A DNA stretch of 64,000 nt. Source: Clostridia bacterium (GTDB lineage: Bacteria > Bacillota > Peptococcia > DRI-13 > UBA5745). Made by a program: the position numbers and the translations under genes. The DNA lies in the NCBI GenBank assembly GCA_018436095.1, contig JAHDMJ010000012.1, positions 1-64,000 on the forward strand, read 5' to 3'. Under the pieces are notes generated by a model that was given only the letters and a program-made list of their open reading frames with translations, did no database searches and was not told where the DNA came from. Shown here one piece after another: positions 1 to 8,517 of the stretch (position 1 is its first letter; each line of letters begins with the position of its first letter).

Positions 1-222
1 AGGGGTGTCTACAAACCTGCATTTTTGCTCAACTAGCACCCTTACTGGATCCAAACCTGCATTTTTGCACAGAAAACGTCCGCACCACCAGAGGACAAAG
101 CCTGCAGACCGGACAAAAGCGAATTCCGGATCTAGCTTGGCATGACAAATCTGATCATTAGCGGCTTTTCTCAATGTATCTGTATGGTTTAATTTTGCGG
201 GAATTTAGGATTAAAAGATAAA
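1..222. repeat. Intergenic A-type motif copies at the window edge
   Basis: No gene is visible here. Two copies of a dispersed motif lie at 11-36 and 52-72, both reading ACAAACCTGCATTTTTGC on the plus strand, which is the reverse complement of the GCAAAATTGCAGGTTTGT unit found at 22.2, 40.7 and 59.6 kb. The spacing of about 41 bp matches the other loci. The partner arm of a palindrome, if present, would lie upstream of the window. The rest of the stretch shows no clear structure. Confidence 0.6.
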
Positions 223-254
223 CTAAAAGGAGGGCGTTAGCCCTCCTTTTAGGT
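223..254 (-). terminator. Intrinsic terminator after yaiI
   Basis: A GC-rich hairpin, AAAGGAGGGC-gtta-GCCCTCCTTT, stands just beyond the stop of the yaiI-like gene. On the minus strand it is followed by a short T-rich run. It probably ends the yjbR-yaiI transcript. Confidence 0.7.
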
Positions 255-257
255 GAT

Positions 258-692
258 TTAATTAAGCATTGCCGTCAGCGCGGCTTTAAACCTTTCATCC
301 TGTTCCGGAGTGCGCTTTTTTGGCCCTTTTAGCCGTCCGCCGCCGCTGCGGATCTTCCTGGCCGTATGACGGGCCAGCAAAAGGCTGTCGATGTTATCCG
401 CCGTATACTCTACGCCATCCTGATTCAAGGCCCGGGCTGCCCGGGCCAGGCACATGGCGGCAAGGCCGTAATCCTGCGTCACCACAATATCACCGGTCCG
501 GACAAGATTGGCCAGGGCAAAATCCACACTGTCGGCGCGTTGAGAGAAAACCAGGGTTTGGGCGCCAGCCTTATTGAAATGGTGAGCGGTATCGCAAAGA
601 ATCAGGCATTCGAGATGAAAAGATTGGGCCACTGCCACCGCTTCATCCACTACAGGGCAGCCGTCGGCGTCAATCAGCAGGCGGCGGGTCAT
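258..692 (-). CDS. yaiI: YaiI/YqxD family protein (UPF0178, DUF188)
   Basis: A 144-residue protein that matches the YaiI/YqxD family over its whole usual length. The N-terminal IDADGCPV signature, the internal DIVVTQDYGLA segment and the C-terminal GGRLKGPKKRTPEQDERF segment are all visible. The fold resembles PIN-like nucleases with conserved acidic residues, but no activity is established for the family. It starts inside the end of the upstream YjbR-like gene (4 nt overlap), so the two are probably translated together. Identification is secure; function is unknown. Confidence 0.88.
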   Translation of the reverse strand: MTRRLLIDADGCPVVDEAVAVAQSFHLECLILCDTAHHFNKAGAQTLVFSQRADSVDFALANLVRTGDIVVTQDYGLAAMCLARAARALNQDGVEYTADNIDSLLLARHTARKIRSGGGRLKGPKKRTPEQDERFKAALTAMLN

Positions 693-1078
693 TGGGCCTT
701 CTCCAGAATTTCCTTTTGCAGCTTTTTTGTCAGCTTCTCAAAGACAAGCTGATAAGAAGCGTCGCACATTTGCTTCAGTTCATCCTCCGGTAAGCTTCCC
801 TCAAGATTTACTGCATTCCAGCTGCGTTTGTCGGTATAGAAACCGGGCAGCACCTCGGGATACTCCTGGCGCAGAAATTCCGCCATTAAAGGATCACATT
901 TAAGATTGATCAGGTCTTTGCCGGCATAAGCGGGGGCGTATTTCTCCGAAGGATGCATGAGAGCGGCAAAAAGCTTGCCGCCCACCTGATAGCGCCACCA
1001 CTGCCATTCCTCTTTGAAATCCTTGCCTGCGCCGGGCTTTGCCAATAAATATTCATCCAGCCATTCATAACGGTTCAT
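689..1078 (-). CDS. MmcQ/YjbR family protein
   Basis: A 129-residue protein of the YjbR/MmcQ family, recognised from the pattern of conserved aromatic and basic residues: an N-terminal KPGAGKDF, a central INLKCDP, and GFYTDKRSWNAVNL, where the lysine-arginine and WNAV positions are typical. Family members adopt a CyaY-like fold and are often annotated as DNA-binding, with little direct evidence. Its stop overlaps the start of the yaiI-like gene, indicating a two-gene operon that ends at the terminator near 240. Confidence 0.8.
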   Translation of the reverse strand: MNRYEWLDEYLLAKPGAGKDFKEEWQWWRYQVGGKLFAALMHPSEKYAPAYAGKDLINLKCDPLMAEFLRQEYPEVLPGFYTDKRSWNAVNLEGSLPEDELKQMCDASYQLVFEKLTKKLQKEILEKAQ

Positions 1079-1150
1079 GTATGAAGCCCTCCTGTTAATT
1101 TCCTTGCCGGCCCTTTGTGCTTTTTTATTAAGCTTTTATTACGGCCTCTG

Positions 1151-1180
1151 TTGATATTTATGCTAAAGTTAGTATATAAT
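1151..1180 (+). promoter_or_regulatory. Sigma-70-type promoter for the MscS gene
   Basis: TTGATA (1151-1156) and TATAAT (1175-1180) are 18 bp apart, in an AT-rich stretch about 115 bp upstream of the channel start codon. Read from sequence only. Confidence 0.55.
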
Positions 1181-1295
1181 AAACGGTAATGATTTGGTAT
1201 ATCTATTACTTTAGAATCTAAACTTTAAAGGTGAAGAGCTTTGGCAGAAGCCCTTTGCCTTTATTTGTATTTTTAAACAGGAGGGGGAGAAATAA

Positions 1296-2561
1296 ATGCC
1301 TGAATGGATTGAAGAGCTACTGTCAGAGGGCGGTCTAAGCGAGACAATTGCCTCATATATCGCCAACGCGGCCATTATTGTTGTAATCATGGCGGTCAGT
1401 TTCCTAGCTTATTTTATTGCTAAAAAGCTGCTGCTGAAGCTTTTAAAAATGGTTATAGCAAAAAGCAGAACAAAATGGGATGATACATTCTTTCAACATA
1501 GGGTTTTTGAGCATATGATTCTTGTGGTTCCCGCCCTTGTAGTTTATGCTGCGGCTCCATTGTCTCTATCTGCCCAGGTTTGGCTGCAGCGTATGTCTGT
1601 ATGCCTGATCGTCTATGCTTTAGTGCTGGCCTTTGATAAATTTTTGGACGCCGTTAATGATATTTACAGAAGGTATGAGTCCTCCAAAACAAAGCCCATC
1701 AGAGGCTATTTGCAGGTTTTAAAAATTGCAGCTTATATTATCAGTATTATTATTATTATCAGCACCTTGACGAACCGTTCGCCGCTGCTTTTGCTGGGAG
1801 GGATCGGCGCAGCTACAGCCGTTCTTTTATTGGTTTTTCAAAATACCATTCTGGGCTTTGTAGCAAGTATCCAGTTGACGGGAAACGATATGGTACGGAT
1901 AGGCGATTGGATTGAAATGTCAAAACATAATGCCGACGGCGCTGTAACGGAGATTACACTCCACACCGTAAAAGTGCAAAACTGGGATAATACCGTTTCA
2001 ACTATTCCCACCTATGCCTTGGTTTCCGAGTCCTTCAAAAACTGGAGGAGCATGCAGGAGACAGGCGGCAGAAGAATCAAACGGGCGGTAAATATTGATA
2101 TGGCCAGCATCAAATTTTGTGATGAGCAGATGCTGGAGCGGTATAAAAAGATAGAACTCATTCGGGAGTATTTGGAGCGTACAACAAAGGAAATTTGCCA
2201 GTACAACCATACACATAATACACATGGCATCCACGGCAGCGCAAGCATGGTTAACGGAAGGAAGCCGACCAACATTGGCATATTCCGTACTTATATCGAT
2301 ATTTATCTGCAAAATCATCCCCGGGTGCACCGGGATATGTTCCGGCTCGTACGCAACCTTGATCCCAGTGAGCATGGGCTGCCCGTAGAGATTTATGTAT
2401 TTGCCAATACCACGAAATGGGCTGAGTATGAAGCAATCCAAGCCGATATTTTTGATCATGTTCTGGCCGTTATTCCGGAATTTGATCTGCGGATTTTTCA
2501 AAGCCCCTCGGGTTACGACTTGGCCCATATGCATAAGACTAAGGAGGAGCAATCTGCCTAA
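1296..2561 (+). CDS. MscS-family mechanosensitive channel, YbdG-like
   Basis: A 421-residue membrane protein with about five hydrophobic segments in the first 180 residues, followed by the MscS pore and beta domain: GGIGAATAVLLLVFQNTILGF resembles the pore helix TM3, and the GDWIEMSKHNADGAVTEITL segment the start of the beta domain. The long cytoplasmic C-terminus, with NWRSMQETGGRRIKRA and HPRVHRDMFRLVRNLDPSEHGLPVEIY, is typical of YbdG/MscM-type miniconductance channels rather than small MscS. It should open under membrane tension to release solutes during osmotic downshock. AGGAGGGGG precedes the ATG. It is transcribed alone and converges on the GNAT gene. Confidence 0.88.
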   Translation: MPEWIEELLSEGGLSETIASYIANAAIIVVIMAVSFLAYFIAKKLLLKLLKMVIAKSRTKWDDTFFQHRVFEHMILVVPALVVYAAAPLSLSAQVWLQRMSVCLIVYALVLAFDKFLDAVNDIYRRYESSKTKPIRGYLQVLKIAAYIISIIIIISTLTNRSPLLLLGGIGAATAVLLLVFQNTILGFVASIQLTGNDMVRIGDWIEMSKHNADGAVTEITLHTVKVQNWDNTVSTIPTYALVSESFKNWRSMQETGGRRIKRAVNIDMASIKFCDEQMLERYKKIELIREYLERTTKEICQYNHTHNTHGIHGSASMVNGRKPTNIGIFRTYIDIYLQNHPRVHRDMFRLVRNLDPSEHGLPVEIYVFANTTKWAEYEAIQADIFDHVLAVIPEFDLRIFQSPSGYDLAHMHKTKEEQSA

Positions 2562-2589
2562 AGAGGGAGGTTCATTTCCGATTCGGTTC

Positions 2590-3144
2590 CTATTTAGTTT
2601 TTGTAGGGCAGGCCAACATATAATAATCGTTATTATTAAATTGAAAAGTACCCACGGTATTCATGTTCACCTTCTGTGTGTGGGCTTTGTAAGAGCGGGG
2701 ATTTATCTGATTGATGAATGTAACCATAATCGGATAGCGGCCGGCCATACTGTCCAGAGAGGCATTAAAAACCTTTTCAAACACACCGCTGCCGCGGTAG
2801 GATTTATCCACGCAAATTGGCCCGTATTGGTAGGAATTATCCACGGTCAGCCCTTGCCCCTCAAGGAAATGCTCGGGAAGCTTTTGGATCATATGAGCAA
2901 ATAAGGGCCATTCCGACCAGAATTGCCAGGAGGCTGCCATGGCATAGCTGATAATGCGTCCGCCATCTTTTGCGATCGTTATGCCGCATTCTTTTTCCAC
3001 AAGGGCCTGAAGCTGCTCCGGTGTAAAATTCGTCGTCACAAAACCATCAGCCTTATCGTCGGGATTAATAGAGCTTATATGGTACCTCTTATGCAAATCC
3101 ATTACGCCCTCAAGATCGGTCATTTTTGCCGTTGCTATTTCCAT
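2590..3144 (-). CDS. GNAT-like acetyltransferase
   Basis: A protein of about 184 residues with a GNAT-like layout: N-terminal MEIATAKMTDLEGVMDLHKRY, a central beta strand YGPICVDKSYRGSGVFEKV that resembles the acetyl-CoA-binding motif A (V-x-x-x-x-RGxG), and a C-terminal strand ending NNNDYYMLA. The substrate cannot be told. I place the start at 3144, where AAAGGGG lies 8 nt upstream; an in-frame ATG at 3165 has no good ribosome site. It is monocistronic and convergent with the channel gene. Confidence 0.65.
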   Translation of the reverse strand: MEIATAKMTDLEGVMDLHKRYHISSINPDDKADGFVTTNFTPEQLQALVEKECGITIAKDGGRIISYAMAASWQFWSEWPLFAHMIQKLPEHFLEGQGLTVDNSYQYGPICVDKSYRGSGVFEKVFNASLDSMAGRYPIMVTFINQINPRSYKAHTQKVNMNTVGTFQFNNNDYYMLACPTKTK

Positions 3145-3315
3145 TTTGCTGCCCCTTTCCAACATTTGATATGTATAGATGCCAATAGACGCTATCTTTT
3201 TAATTGTTCCATAATAGGGAATGGAGTTATAATTAATACAACCCCATTGTTAAAGTTAACGTTATCATGGCCATACAGAACAGTCAATAGCAGGAAACAA
3301 GTTGTCATAGAGATA

Positions 3316-3352
3316 AAAACAACACCGGGTAAAAGCTGCCCGGTGTTGTTTT
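3316..3352 (-). terminator. Terminator after nrdD
   Basis: AAAACAACACCGGG and CCCGGTGTTGTTTT form a 14 bp stem with a 9 nt loop, directly downstream of the nrdD stop. A/T runs flank both sides, so it could act in both directions. Confidence 0.85.
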
Positions 3353-3367
3353 ATAAAGGGATATTGC

Positions 3368-5728
3368 CTATCGTTTTTGAACTTGCTCTTCATAAGACTG
3401 GGCAAAACGCCGGATATCGGAAGCGTTTACATATAACGTGTATCCCGCCTTCCCCTCCTGAACAACCAGCGTAGGGGTGCTTTTTATGCCATATTGCTCA
3501 ACTAATTTCAGGTTTTCCTCTGCCGGCACAGTCTCATAGACTACATTGGCCTGGTCCAGGAAGGCCTTGGCAATCTGGCAGTTGGGGCAGGTTTGGCTGG
3601 TGAATAGCATTGGTATGCTATCTGCCTGCCAGTCCGGGCTTTGGGGCGAAGCAGGGGCTTTTTCTATTTGATACAGCTTACGGTCTTTAAACTCCTGAGT
3701 TTTTCCTTCATTCCAATTTTTCACCGGGCGGTAATAGCCGGTAATACGGCTGTACACCTCGGTGGCTTCTCCGCATTGGTCGCAAACGTACTTTTCGCCG
3801 TTGATGTAGCCGTGGTTTTTGCAGACGGAATAGGTAGGAGAGAGGGTGTAATAGGGCAGCGTATACTTCTCGGCAATCTTCCGGACCAGTGTGGCCGCCG
3901 CTTTCCAGCCCGGCAGCTTTTCGCCTAAAAAAGCATGGAATACTGTGCCGGAGGTATACAAGCTCTGGAGACCGTCCTGAATATCCAAGGCTTCAAAGAT
4001 ATCATCCGTAAAGCCCACCGGCAGATGGGAGGAGTTGGTGTAATAAGGCGTTTCCCCGTCTTTGGCAGCCGTAATAATATCCGGATAGCGCTTTATATCA
4101 TGCTTGGCAAGGCGGTAAGTGGTGCTTTCCGCCGGAGTTGCCTCCAGATTGTAAAGATCGCCGTATTCCTCCTGATAATCGGCAAGGCGCTCCCTCATAT
4201 GGTTGAGTACCTCTTTGGCAAAAGCGTTGGCCGCCGGCTGGGAGATATCCTTTCTCAGCCATCTGGCGTTTAATAAAGCCTCGTTCATGCCAATAAGTCC
4301 AATGGTGGAAAAATGATTGTCAAAGGTGCCTAAATAGCGTTTTGTATAAGGGTACAGCCCTTCTTCCAGCAGCTTGGATACTACGTTTCTCTTGATTTTG
4401 AGGCTTCTGGCCGCAACATCCATCATCTTATCCAGACGGGCATAGAAATCCGCCTTATTCCGGGCCAGATAAGCAATGCGGGGGAGATTAATGGTCACTA
4501 CACCGATCGAACCGGTACTTTCGCCGCTGCCAAAAAAGCCGCCGGATTTTTTGCGCAGTTCCCGCAAGTCCAAACGCAAACGGCAGCACATGCTGCGTAC
4601 ATCGCTGGGCTCCATTTCGCTGTTGATATAGTTGGAAAAATAGGGGGTGCCGTATTTGGCGGTCATCTCAAATAAGAGCCGGTTGTTTTCCGTGTCGCTC
4701 CAATCAAAATCCCTGGTGATGGAATAGGTAGGGATGGGATATTGGAAGCCCCGGCCGTTGGCGTCGCCCTCGATCATGATTTCGATGAAGGCCTTGTTAA
4801 CCATATCCATCTCTTTTTTGCAGTCTTTATATTTAAAATCCATCTCCCTGCCGCCCACAATGGCCGGCAGCTCCGCCAGGTCATTGGGCACTACCCAATC
4901 CAAGGTGATATTGGAGAAGGGAGCCTGGGTGCCCCAGCGGGAGGGAGTATTGACGCCGTAGATAAAGCTTTCAATGCATTTTTTGACGGCGTCATAAGAC
5001 AGGTTGTCCACTTTGACAAAAGGCGCAAGGTAGGTGTCAAAGGAGGAGAAAGCCTGGGCTCCCGCCCATTCATTTTGCATAATGCCGAGGAAATTCACCA
5101 TCTGGTTGCACAGGGTGGCCAGATGGCTGGCGGGGGCGGAAGTGATTTTGCCGGGGATGCCGCCTAAGCCTTCCTGAATGAGTTGCTTTAGGCTCCAGCC
5201 GGCGCAGTAGCCGGTAAGCATGGATAAATCATGAAGGTGAAGGTCCGCATCGCGGTGGGCCTGGGCGATTTCGGAGTCGTAAATTTCGCTAAGCCAGTAA
5301 TTGGCGGTAATGGCGCCGGAATTGCTTAAAATCAACCCGCCTACAGAATAGGTAACCGTGGAGTTTTCTTTTACCCGCCAGTCGGTTATATTGAGGTAGC
5401 TGTTTACCGTATCCTTAAAATCCAAAATGGTGGACTTCATATTGCGCATTTTCTCATGCTGCTTGCGGTATAAAATAAAGGCCTTCGCCACATCGGCATA
5501 GCCGCTTTTGATCAGTACGGTTTCCACGCTGTCCTGAATATCTTCTACGGAAATTTTGCCGGCGGCGATTTTTGATTCAAAGTCGGCCGTTACCTTCAAG
5601 GCCAGAAAATCAATGGTTTGCGGATGGTATTGCTTGTTTTGAGCCTCAAAAGCCTTTGTAATTGCTTTGCTTATCTTTGATAAATCGAATTCGGTGACAT
5701 GACCGTCTCTTTTCATTACCTGATACAT
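3368..5728 (-). CDS. nrdD: Anaerobic ribonucleoside-triphosphate reductase with C-terminal glutaredoxin-like domain
   Basis: A class III ribonucleotide reductase, which makes deoxynucleotides without oxygen using a glycyl radical. Of 786 residues, about 1-95 are an ATP-cone (MYQVMKRDGHVTEFDLSKIS), followed by the catalytic barrel. The zinc site (CKNHGYINGEKYVCDQCG) and the radical loop SRITGYYRPVKNWNEGK come near residue 650-690. The last ~80 residues are an added thioredoxin/glutaredoxin-like domain with a CPNC active site and the STPTLVV cis-proline loop. It may supply electrons in cis, where other class III enzymes use formate or separate thioredoxin. The start at 5728 has GGGGAGA 7 nt upstream; upstream in-frame codons lie in the promoter region. 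Two NrdR boxes precede it. Confidence 0.95.
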   Translation of the reverse strand: MYQVMKRDGHVTEFDLSKISKAITKAFEAQNKQYHPQTIDFLALKVTADFESKIAAGKISVEDIQDSVETVLIKSGYADVAKAFILYRKQHEKMRNMKSTILDFKDTVNSYLNITDWRVKENSTVTYSVGGLILSNSGAITANYWLSEIYDSEIAQAHRDADLHLHDLSMLTGYCAGWSLKQLIQEGLGGIPGKITSAPASHLATLCNQMVNFLGIMQNEWAGAQAFSSFDTYLAPFVKVDNLSYDAVKKCIESFIYGVNTPSRWGTQAPFSNITLDWVVPNDLAELPAIVGGREMDFKYKDCKKEMDMVNKAFIEIMIEGDANGRGFQYPIPTYSITRDFDWSDTENNRLLFEMTAKYGTPYFSNYINSEMEPSDVRSMCCRLRLDLRELRKKSGGFFGSGESTGSIGVVTINLPRIAYLARNKADFYARLDKMMDVAARSLKIKRNVVSKLLEEGLYPYTKRYLGTFDNHFSTIGLIGMNEALLNARWLRKDISQPAANAFAKEVLNHMRERLADYQEEYGDLYNLEATPAESTTYRLAKHDIKRYPDIITAAKDGETPYYTNSSHLPVGFTDDIFEALDIQDGLQSLYTSGTVFHAFLGEKLPGWKAAATLVRKIAEKYTLPYYTLSPTYSVCKNHGYINGEKYVCDQCGEATEVYSRITGYYRPVKNWNEGKTQEFKDRKLYQIEKAPASPQSPDWQADSIPMLFTSQTCPNCQIAKAFLDQANVVYETVPAEENLKLVEQYGIKSTPTLVVQEGKAGYTLYVNASDIRRFAQSYEEQVQKR

Positions 5729-5801
5729 GCGAACATCTCCCCATACCTCATTTTTAAGTAAGCTTATTATAGCTTGAAAATTATGGAGAGTCAACGCATA
5801 A

Positions 5802-5849
5802 ACACCATATATTGTGATATTTTTAAAAGTGTTACACTATATATAGATT
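5802..5849 (-). promoter_or_regulatory. Pair of NrdR boxes upstream of nrdD
   Basis: Two 16 bp sites, ACACCATATATTGTGA (5802-5817) and ACACTATATATAGATT (5834-5849), match the NrdR consensus ACACWATATATWGTGT. They are 32 bp apart, about three helical turns, which is the usual NrdR spacing. They lie between the nrdG stop and nrdD, so nrdD should have its own repressible promoter. The nrdR gene itself is not in the window. Confidence 0.85.
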
Positions 5850-5852
5850 TGT

Positions 5853-6560
5853 CTAAATTCCCCGCAGCTCTGAAGAGGGGAGGATTGGACGAACCAGTTC
5901 AAGAAATAAATGCATTTCTTCTTTCGTATAACTGCTTAGGCCAGGCGTCAAAACGTCAGCGGAATCTACGTAGCTTTGCAAATAGTAATGTTCAGCTCCC
6001 TTGAGCCACCGGGCAATGGCAACTAAGTCTTCTCCGGTGTGAAATTCCCGGACCACAGTGGTTCTAAACTCATAGGGCAGGGTATTGGAAAGCAAAATAG
6101 AAATACTTTCATTAACGGGGCTGACGTCAAAGCCGCTTACTCCGATGGTCCGGCCATACTTATCAGGCGTATTTTTTACATCCATTGCCACATAATCTAC
6201 CGATTTGCTATGGATAAGCTGGCGCAGCCTTTCGGGATAGCTGCCGTTGGTATCCAGTTTAACGGCAAAGCCAAGAGCTTTTATCTCCTGAATAAATGCT
6301 TCCAGCCCTCTTTGCAGAAGCGGTTCGCCGCCGGTGATGCATACGCCGTCTAAGAGGCCCCGGCGTTTTTTCAAAAAGGCCAGTATTTCCTCCGGAGGGA
6401 TGGTTTGCCCCGGTTGAATCTCCCCTTGCATCTCTCCTTGTATCATGGAGGCATTATGGCAGAATGGGCATCTATAATTGCAGCCCATTGTAAAAACCGT
6501 ACAGCAGGTTCTGTCGGGATAATCCAGTAAGGATAGCTTTTGAAACCCTCCAATAAGCAT
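5853..6560 (-). CDS. nrdG: Anaerobic ribonucleotide reductase activating protein, radical SAM
   Basis: A 235-residue radical-SAM enzyme that abstracts hydrogen from the NrdD glycine to create its radical. The cluster motif CNYRCPFC (CxxxCxxC) sits near residue 27-34, preceded by LSLLDYPDRTCCTVFTMG, and the SAM-binding GGEP motif occurs in VCITGGEPLLQRG. Length and opening fit the NrdG-like activase of Clostridia and archaea (about 230 residues) rather than the 155-residue E. coli form. It precedes nrdD on the same strand by 124 bp, which contain the NrdR boxes. It ends with TAG. Confidence 0.92.
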   Translation of the reverse strand: MLIGGFQKLSLLDYPDRTCCTVFTMGCNYRCPFCHNASMIQGEMQGEIQPGQTIPPEEILAFLKKRRGLLDGVCITGGEPLLQRGLEAFIQEIKALGFAVKLDTNGSYPERLRQLIHSKSVDYVAMDVKNTPDKYGRTIGVSGFDVSPVNESISILLSNTLPYEFRTTVVREFHTGEDLVAIARWLKGAEHYYLQSYVDSADVLTPGLSSYTKEEMHLFLELVRPILPSSELRGI

Positions 6561-6640
6561 GGTGATGGCACGTCCTTAAATAATAAAGTAAGTTTGCCGG
6601 TGGCCATGGTCATGGCTTTTCGGCTTTTTATGCAATTTCC

Positions 6641-6670
6641 TTGACAAAGCAAAGTCATTGCCATTAAGAT
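6641..6670 (+). promoter_or_regulatory. Promoter for the CDP-alcohol phosphatidyltransferase gene
   Basis: TTGACA (6641-6646) and TAAGAT (6665-6670) are separated by 18 bp. They lie about 60 bp before the probable start and are divergent from nrdG. Confidence 0.55.
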
Positions 6671-6729
6671 TAGTTCGTTTTTAGGCCTTATAATGCGGCA
6701 TTAATTACCGCGGGGGAGGGGGTGAGACT

Positions 6730-7260
6730 ATCAGGAAAGTTCCGAATTACATCACCATGGCCAGGATATTTGCCTCAGTCAGCCTGCTGGTGATAAAACC
6801 GTTCTCACCCCTGTTTTTTTTCTTCTATCTGATTTGCGGCATCAGTGATGTTTTAGACGGATATATGGCGAGAAAAATGGCCGCCTGCAGCAAATTCGGA
6901 CAGATATTCGACAGCGTTGCGGATTTGCTGTTTATTAGTGTTGTCTTGGCAGTCTTTATACCGATCATCAATCTTCCCCTGAGCATTATCCGCTGGATCC
7001 TTGCTATTGCCGCAGTGCGTTTGGCGTCGGTCATTATTGGCCTGGCAAAATACCGCCAGCTTGCTTTTTTGCATACCTATGCCAATAAAGCCACCGGTAT
7101 AATCTTGTTCTGTTTTCCTTTTCTGTTCTATGCTTTCGGAGCAGGGATAACGGCAGCCGTCATTTGCTGCGCAGCAAGCATTTCGGCAGTTGAGGAGCTG
7201 CTGATTAATCTGACCTCAAAAAACCTGGACAGGGATAGAGGCTCAATTTTTAGAACTTAA
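6730..7260 (+). CDS. CDP-alcohol phosphatidyltransferase family protein, probable non-AUG start
   Basis: A membrane enzyme of the family that joins a CDP-linked lipid to an alcohol (PgsA/PssA-like). The catalytic signature D-G-x-x-A-R-x(8)-G-x(3)-D-x(3)-D is complete in DGYMARKMAACSKFGQ and IFDSVAD, and about five hydrophobic segments are seen. The first ATG (6757) has no ribosome site and would cut off the family-typical opening. In frame upstream the codons read IRKVPNYIT before MARIF, preceded by GGAGGGGGTGA and then ATC at 6730. I therefore place the start at an ATC; an unseen sequencing error or lost ATG is the alternative. The head group is unknown. Confidence 0.75.
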   Translation: MRKVPNYITMARIFASVSLLVIKPFSPLFFFFYLICGISDVLDGYMARKMAACSKFGQIFDSVADLLFISVVLAVFIPIINLPLSIIRWILAIAAVRLASVIIGLAKYRQLAFLHTYANKATGIILFCFPFLFYAFGAGITAAVICCAASISAVEELLINLTSKNLDRDRGSIFRT

Positions 7261-7278
7261 TCTAAGTCAATATATTTT

Positions 7279-7500
7279 CTACTGATGGCCGCAAAAGGGG
7301 CATTTCGGATAATCCATTTCGTAGTTTTGCCCGCAAGCCGGACACTTAATTTTTGCAATAGTGTCTTGCTCCTGCTCATCTTGATCATACTTCGTCCCCT
7401 TTGTCTCTAAAATGGCGTCTTTTACGGCAGCCTTGACAACCAGATATAAAATAAAGTAAGAAATAGCGGCCCCAATAATTAATAATACCAGTTCCATCAT
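7279..7500 (-). CDS. Small membrane protein with C-terminal zinc ribbon
   Basis: A protein of about 73 residues. Residues ~3-25 form one transmembrane helix (LVLLIIGAAISYFILYLVV), followed by a charged linker and a C-terminal zinc ribbon, CPACGQNY...YPKCPFCGHQ, with two CxxC knuckles. GAGGTG lies a few bases before two adjacent ATG codons (7500 and 7497), so the exact start is uncertain by one residue. It is 7 bp downstream of the PNPOx-like gene and probably co-transcribed. Function unknown; the single-span plus zinc-ribbon layout is common in small Firmicute proteins. Confidence 0.7.
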   Translation of the reverse strand: MMELVLLIIGAAISYFILYLVVKAAVKDAILETKGTKYDQDEQEQDTIAKIKCPACGQNYEMDYPKCPFCGHQ

Positions 7501-7507
7501 CTTCACC

Positions 7508-7981
7508 TCAATCGTAATATTTTCCCGTCATTTCAAGGATTTGCACCTCAATGACCGCCGTCCCCTTAACCATGTTTTCCGGCAAGGGAGCGGCGGCCAG
7601 ATGGGGTGTGTATTTTTTGACGATTTCCGAGAGAATAGCTCTTTTTTGCTCAACGTCTTCCAATAAAGCGGCTTTGCCGGAGAGGATGACGCTTTGGTAT
7701 TTCGTGTTGGTGTCGCAGGGCTTGCCCTCGGGATCAAGGAGCAGGCCCTCCATTTCATAAACGGCCATGCTCACCCGGGAATCGGCTTTAATATTGTCCA
7801 GTTTTTGGCCTTTCGGCAGGCCGTGGATATAAACGGCGCCGTTATGGTAGAGGTAGTGTACGGGGATAACGTAAGGGGAGCCGTCGCTGTTCAGCGTGGA
7901 AAGGCTGCCGGCGGCGCTGTGGATTAGCAGTTGATCTATCGCATACTTTGTCAGCAGATGAGTCTTCATTCGGTGTTGCAT
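7508..7981 (-). CDS. Pyridoxamine 5'-phosphate oxidase-like flavoprotein (NimA-like)
   Basis: A 157-residue split-barrel FMN-binding protein. The opening GSLSTLNSDGSPYVIPVHYLYHNGAVYIHG, the GQKLDNIKADSRVSMAVYE stretch and SVILSGKAALLED match the PNPOx-like group that includes 5-nitroimidazole reductase NimA and related antioxidant flavoproteins. The start at 7981 has AGGAGG 9 nt upstream. It leads a likely two-gene transcript with the zinc-ribbon gene. Its substrate cannot be told; nitroimidazole resistance should not be assumed from family membership. Confidence 0.75.
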   Translation of the reverse strand: MQHRMKTHLLTKYAIDQLLIHSAAGSLSTLNSDGSPYVIPVHYLYHNGAVYIHGLPKGQKLDNIKADSRVSMAVYEMEGLLLDPEGKPCDTNTKYQSVILSGKAALLEDVEQKRAILSEIVKKYTPHLAAAPLPENMVKGTAVIEVQILEMTGKYYD

Positions 7982-8042
7982 GGGTAATCGCCTCCTGTAA
8001 TGTTTTTAAAGTTTTTTATAAAATTAATGGCTGCCCGGCTTA

Positions 8043-8424
8043 TCAAAAAATACCGGGTATCCGGTGGGCTAAAGCTAAGCCTAAAGCGTAAGAAGCGGTA
8101 TTGGCGGCAAAGGCATAGGTCCAGGGCTTCCAGCCGGCAATTTTCTCTTGGCTGTGCTTCGGCAGATACTGTTATAGAGAAGCCCTTCCGCAATAAATAC
8201 GGCAATTTCCAGGGGAACGTAATAAATGGTAAACATCATATGACCGGAATGGTAATTGATCATGTTCAGGGCCAGATTAAGCCCGATTTGCGTCACTGCG
8301 TTAACGAAAATAATAAAGCGGAACAGCCTCTTCTCCCGAAAACCAAAGATCAGGGCGATTGCCAGCTCGATAGCAATAGTCAGCAGAATGCTTCCTTATA
8401 TGAAACAATACAGTAGTGCGCCAT
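8043..8424 (-). pseudogene. Frameshifted remnant of a small integral membrane protein
   Basis: Three pieces in successive minus-strand frames join into one plausible ~130-residue membrane protein. They are MAHYCIVSYKEA from the ATG at 8424; a long central part, LLTIAIELAIALIFGFREK onward through INYHSGHMMFTIYYVPLE; and, after a second shift near 8110, AWTYAFAANTASYALGLAL to AHRIPGIF and a TGA at 8043. Each piece is hydrophobic and continues the previous one, so two indels best explain the pattern. I do not recognise the family. Confidence 0.55.
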
Positions 8425-8517
8425 TTTATTCAACCCCGTTATATGCTAAAATCGAGGATAGCGGCAATTCATTACAGAACAAATTGCCAAAATAATCGTA
8501 ATCCGGGGGAACATAGG

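Noticed and set aside
8416-8517. Upstream extension of SbcD by 34 residues
   Set aside because: The extension has no ribosome site and no homology-like features; MKLLHIADLHIG at 8518 is the family-typical start.
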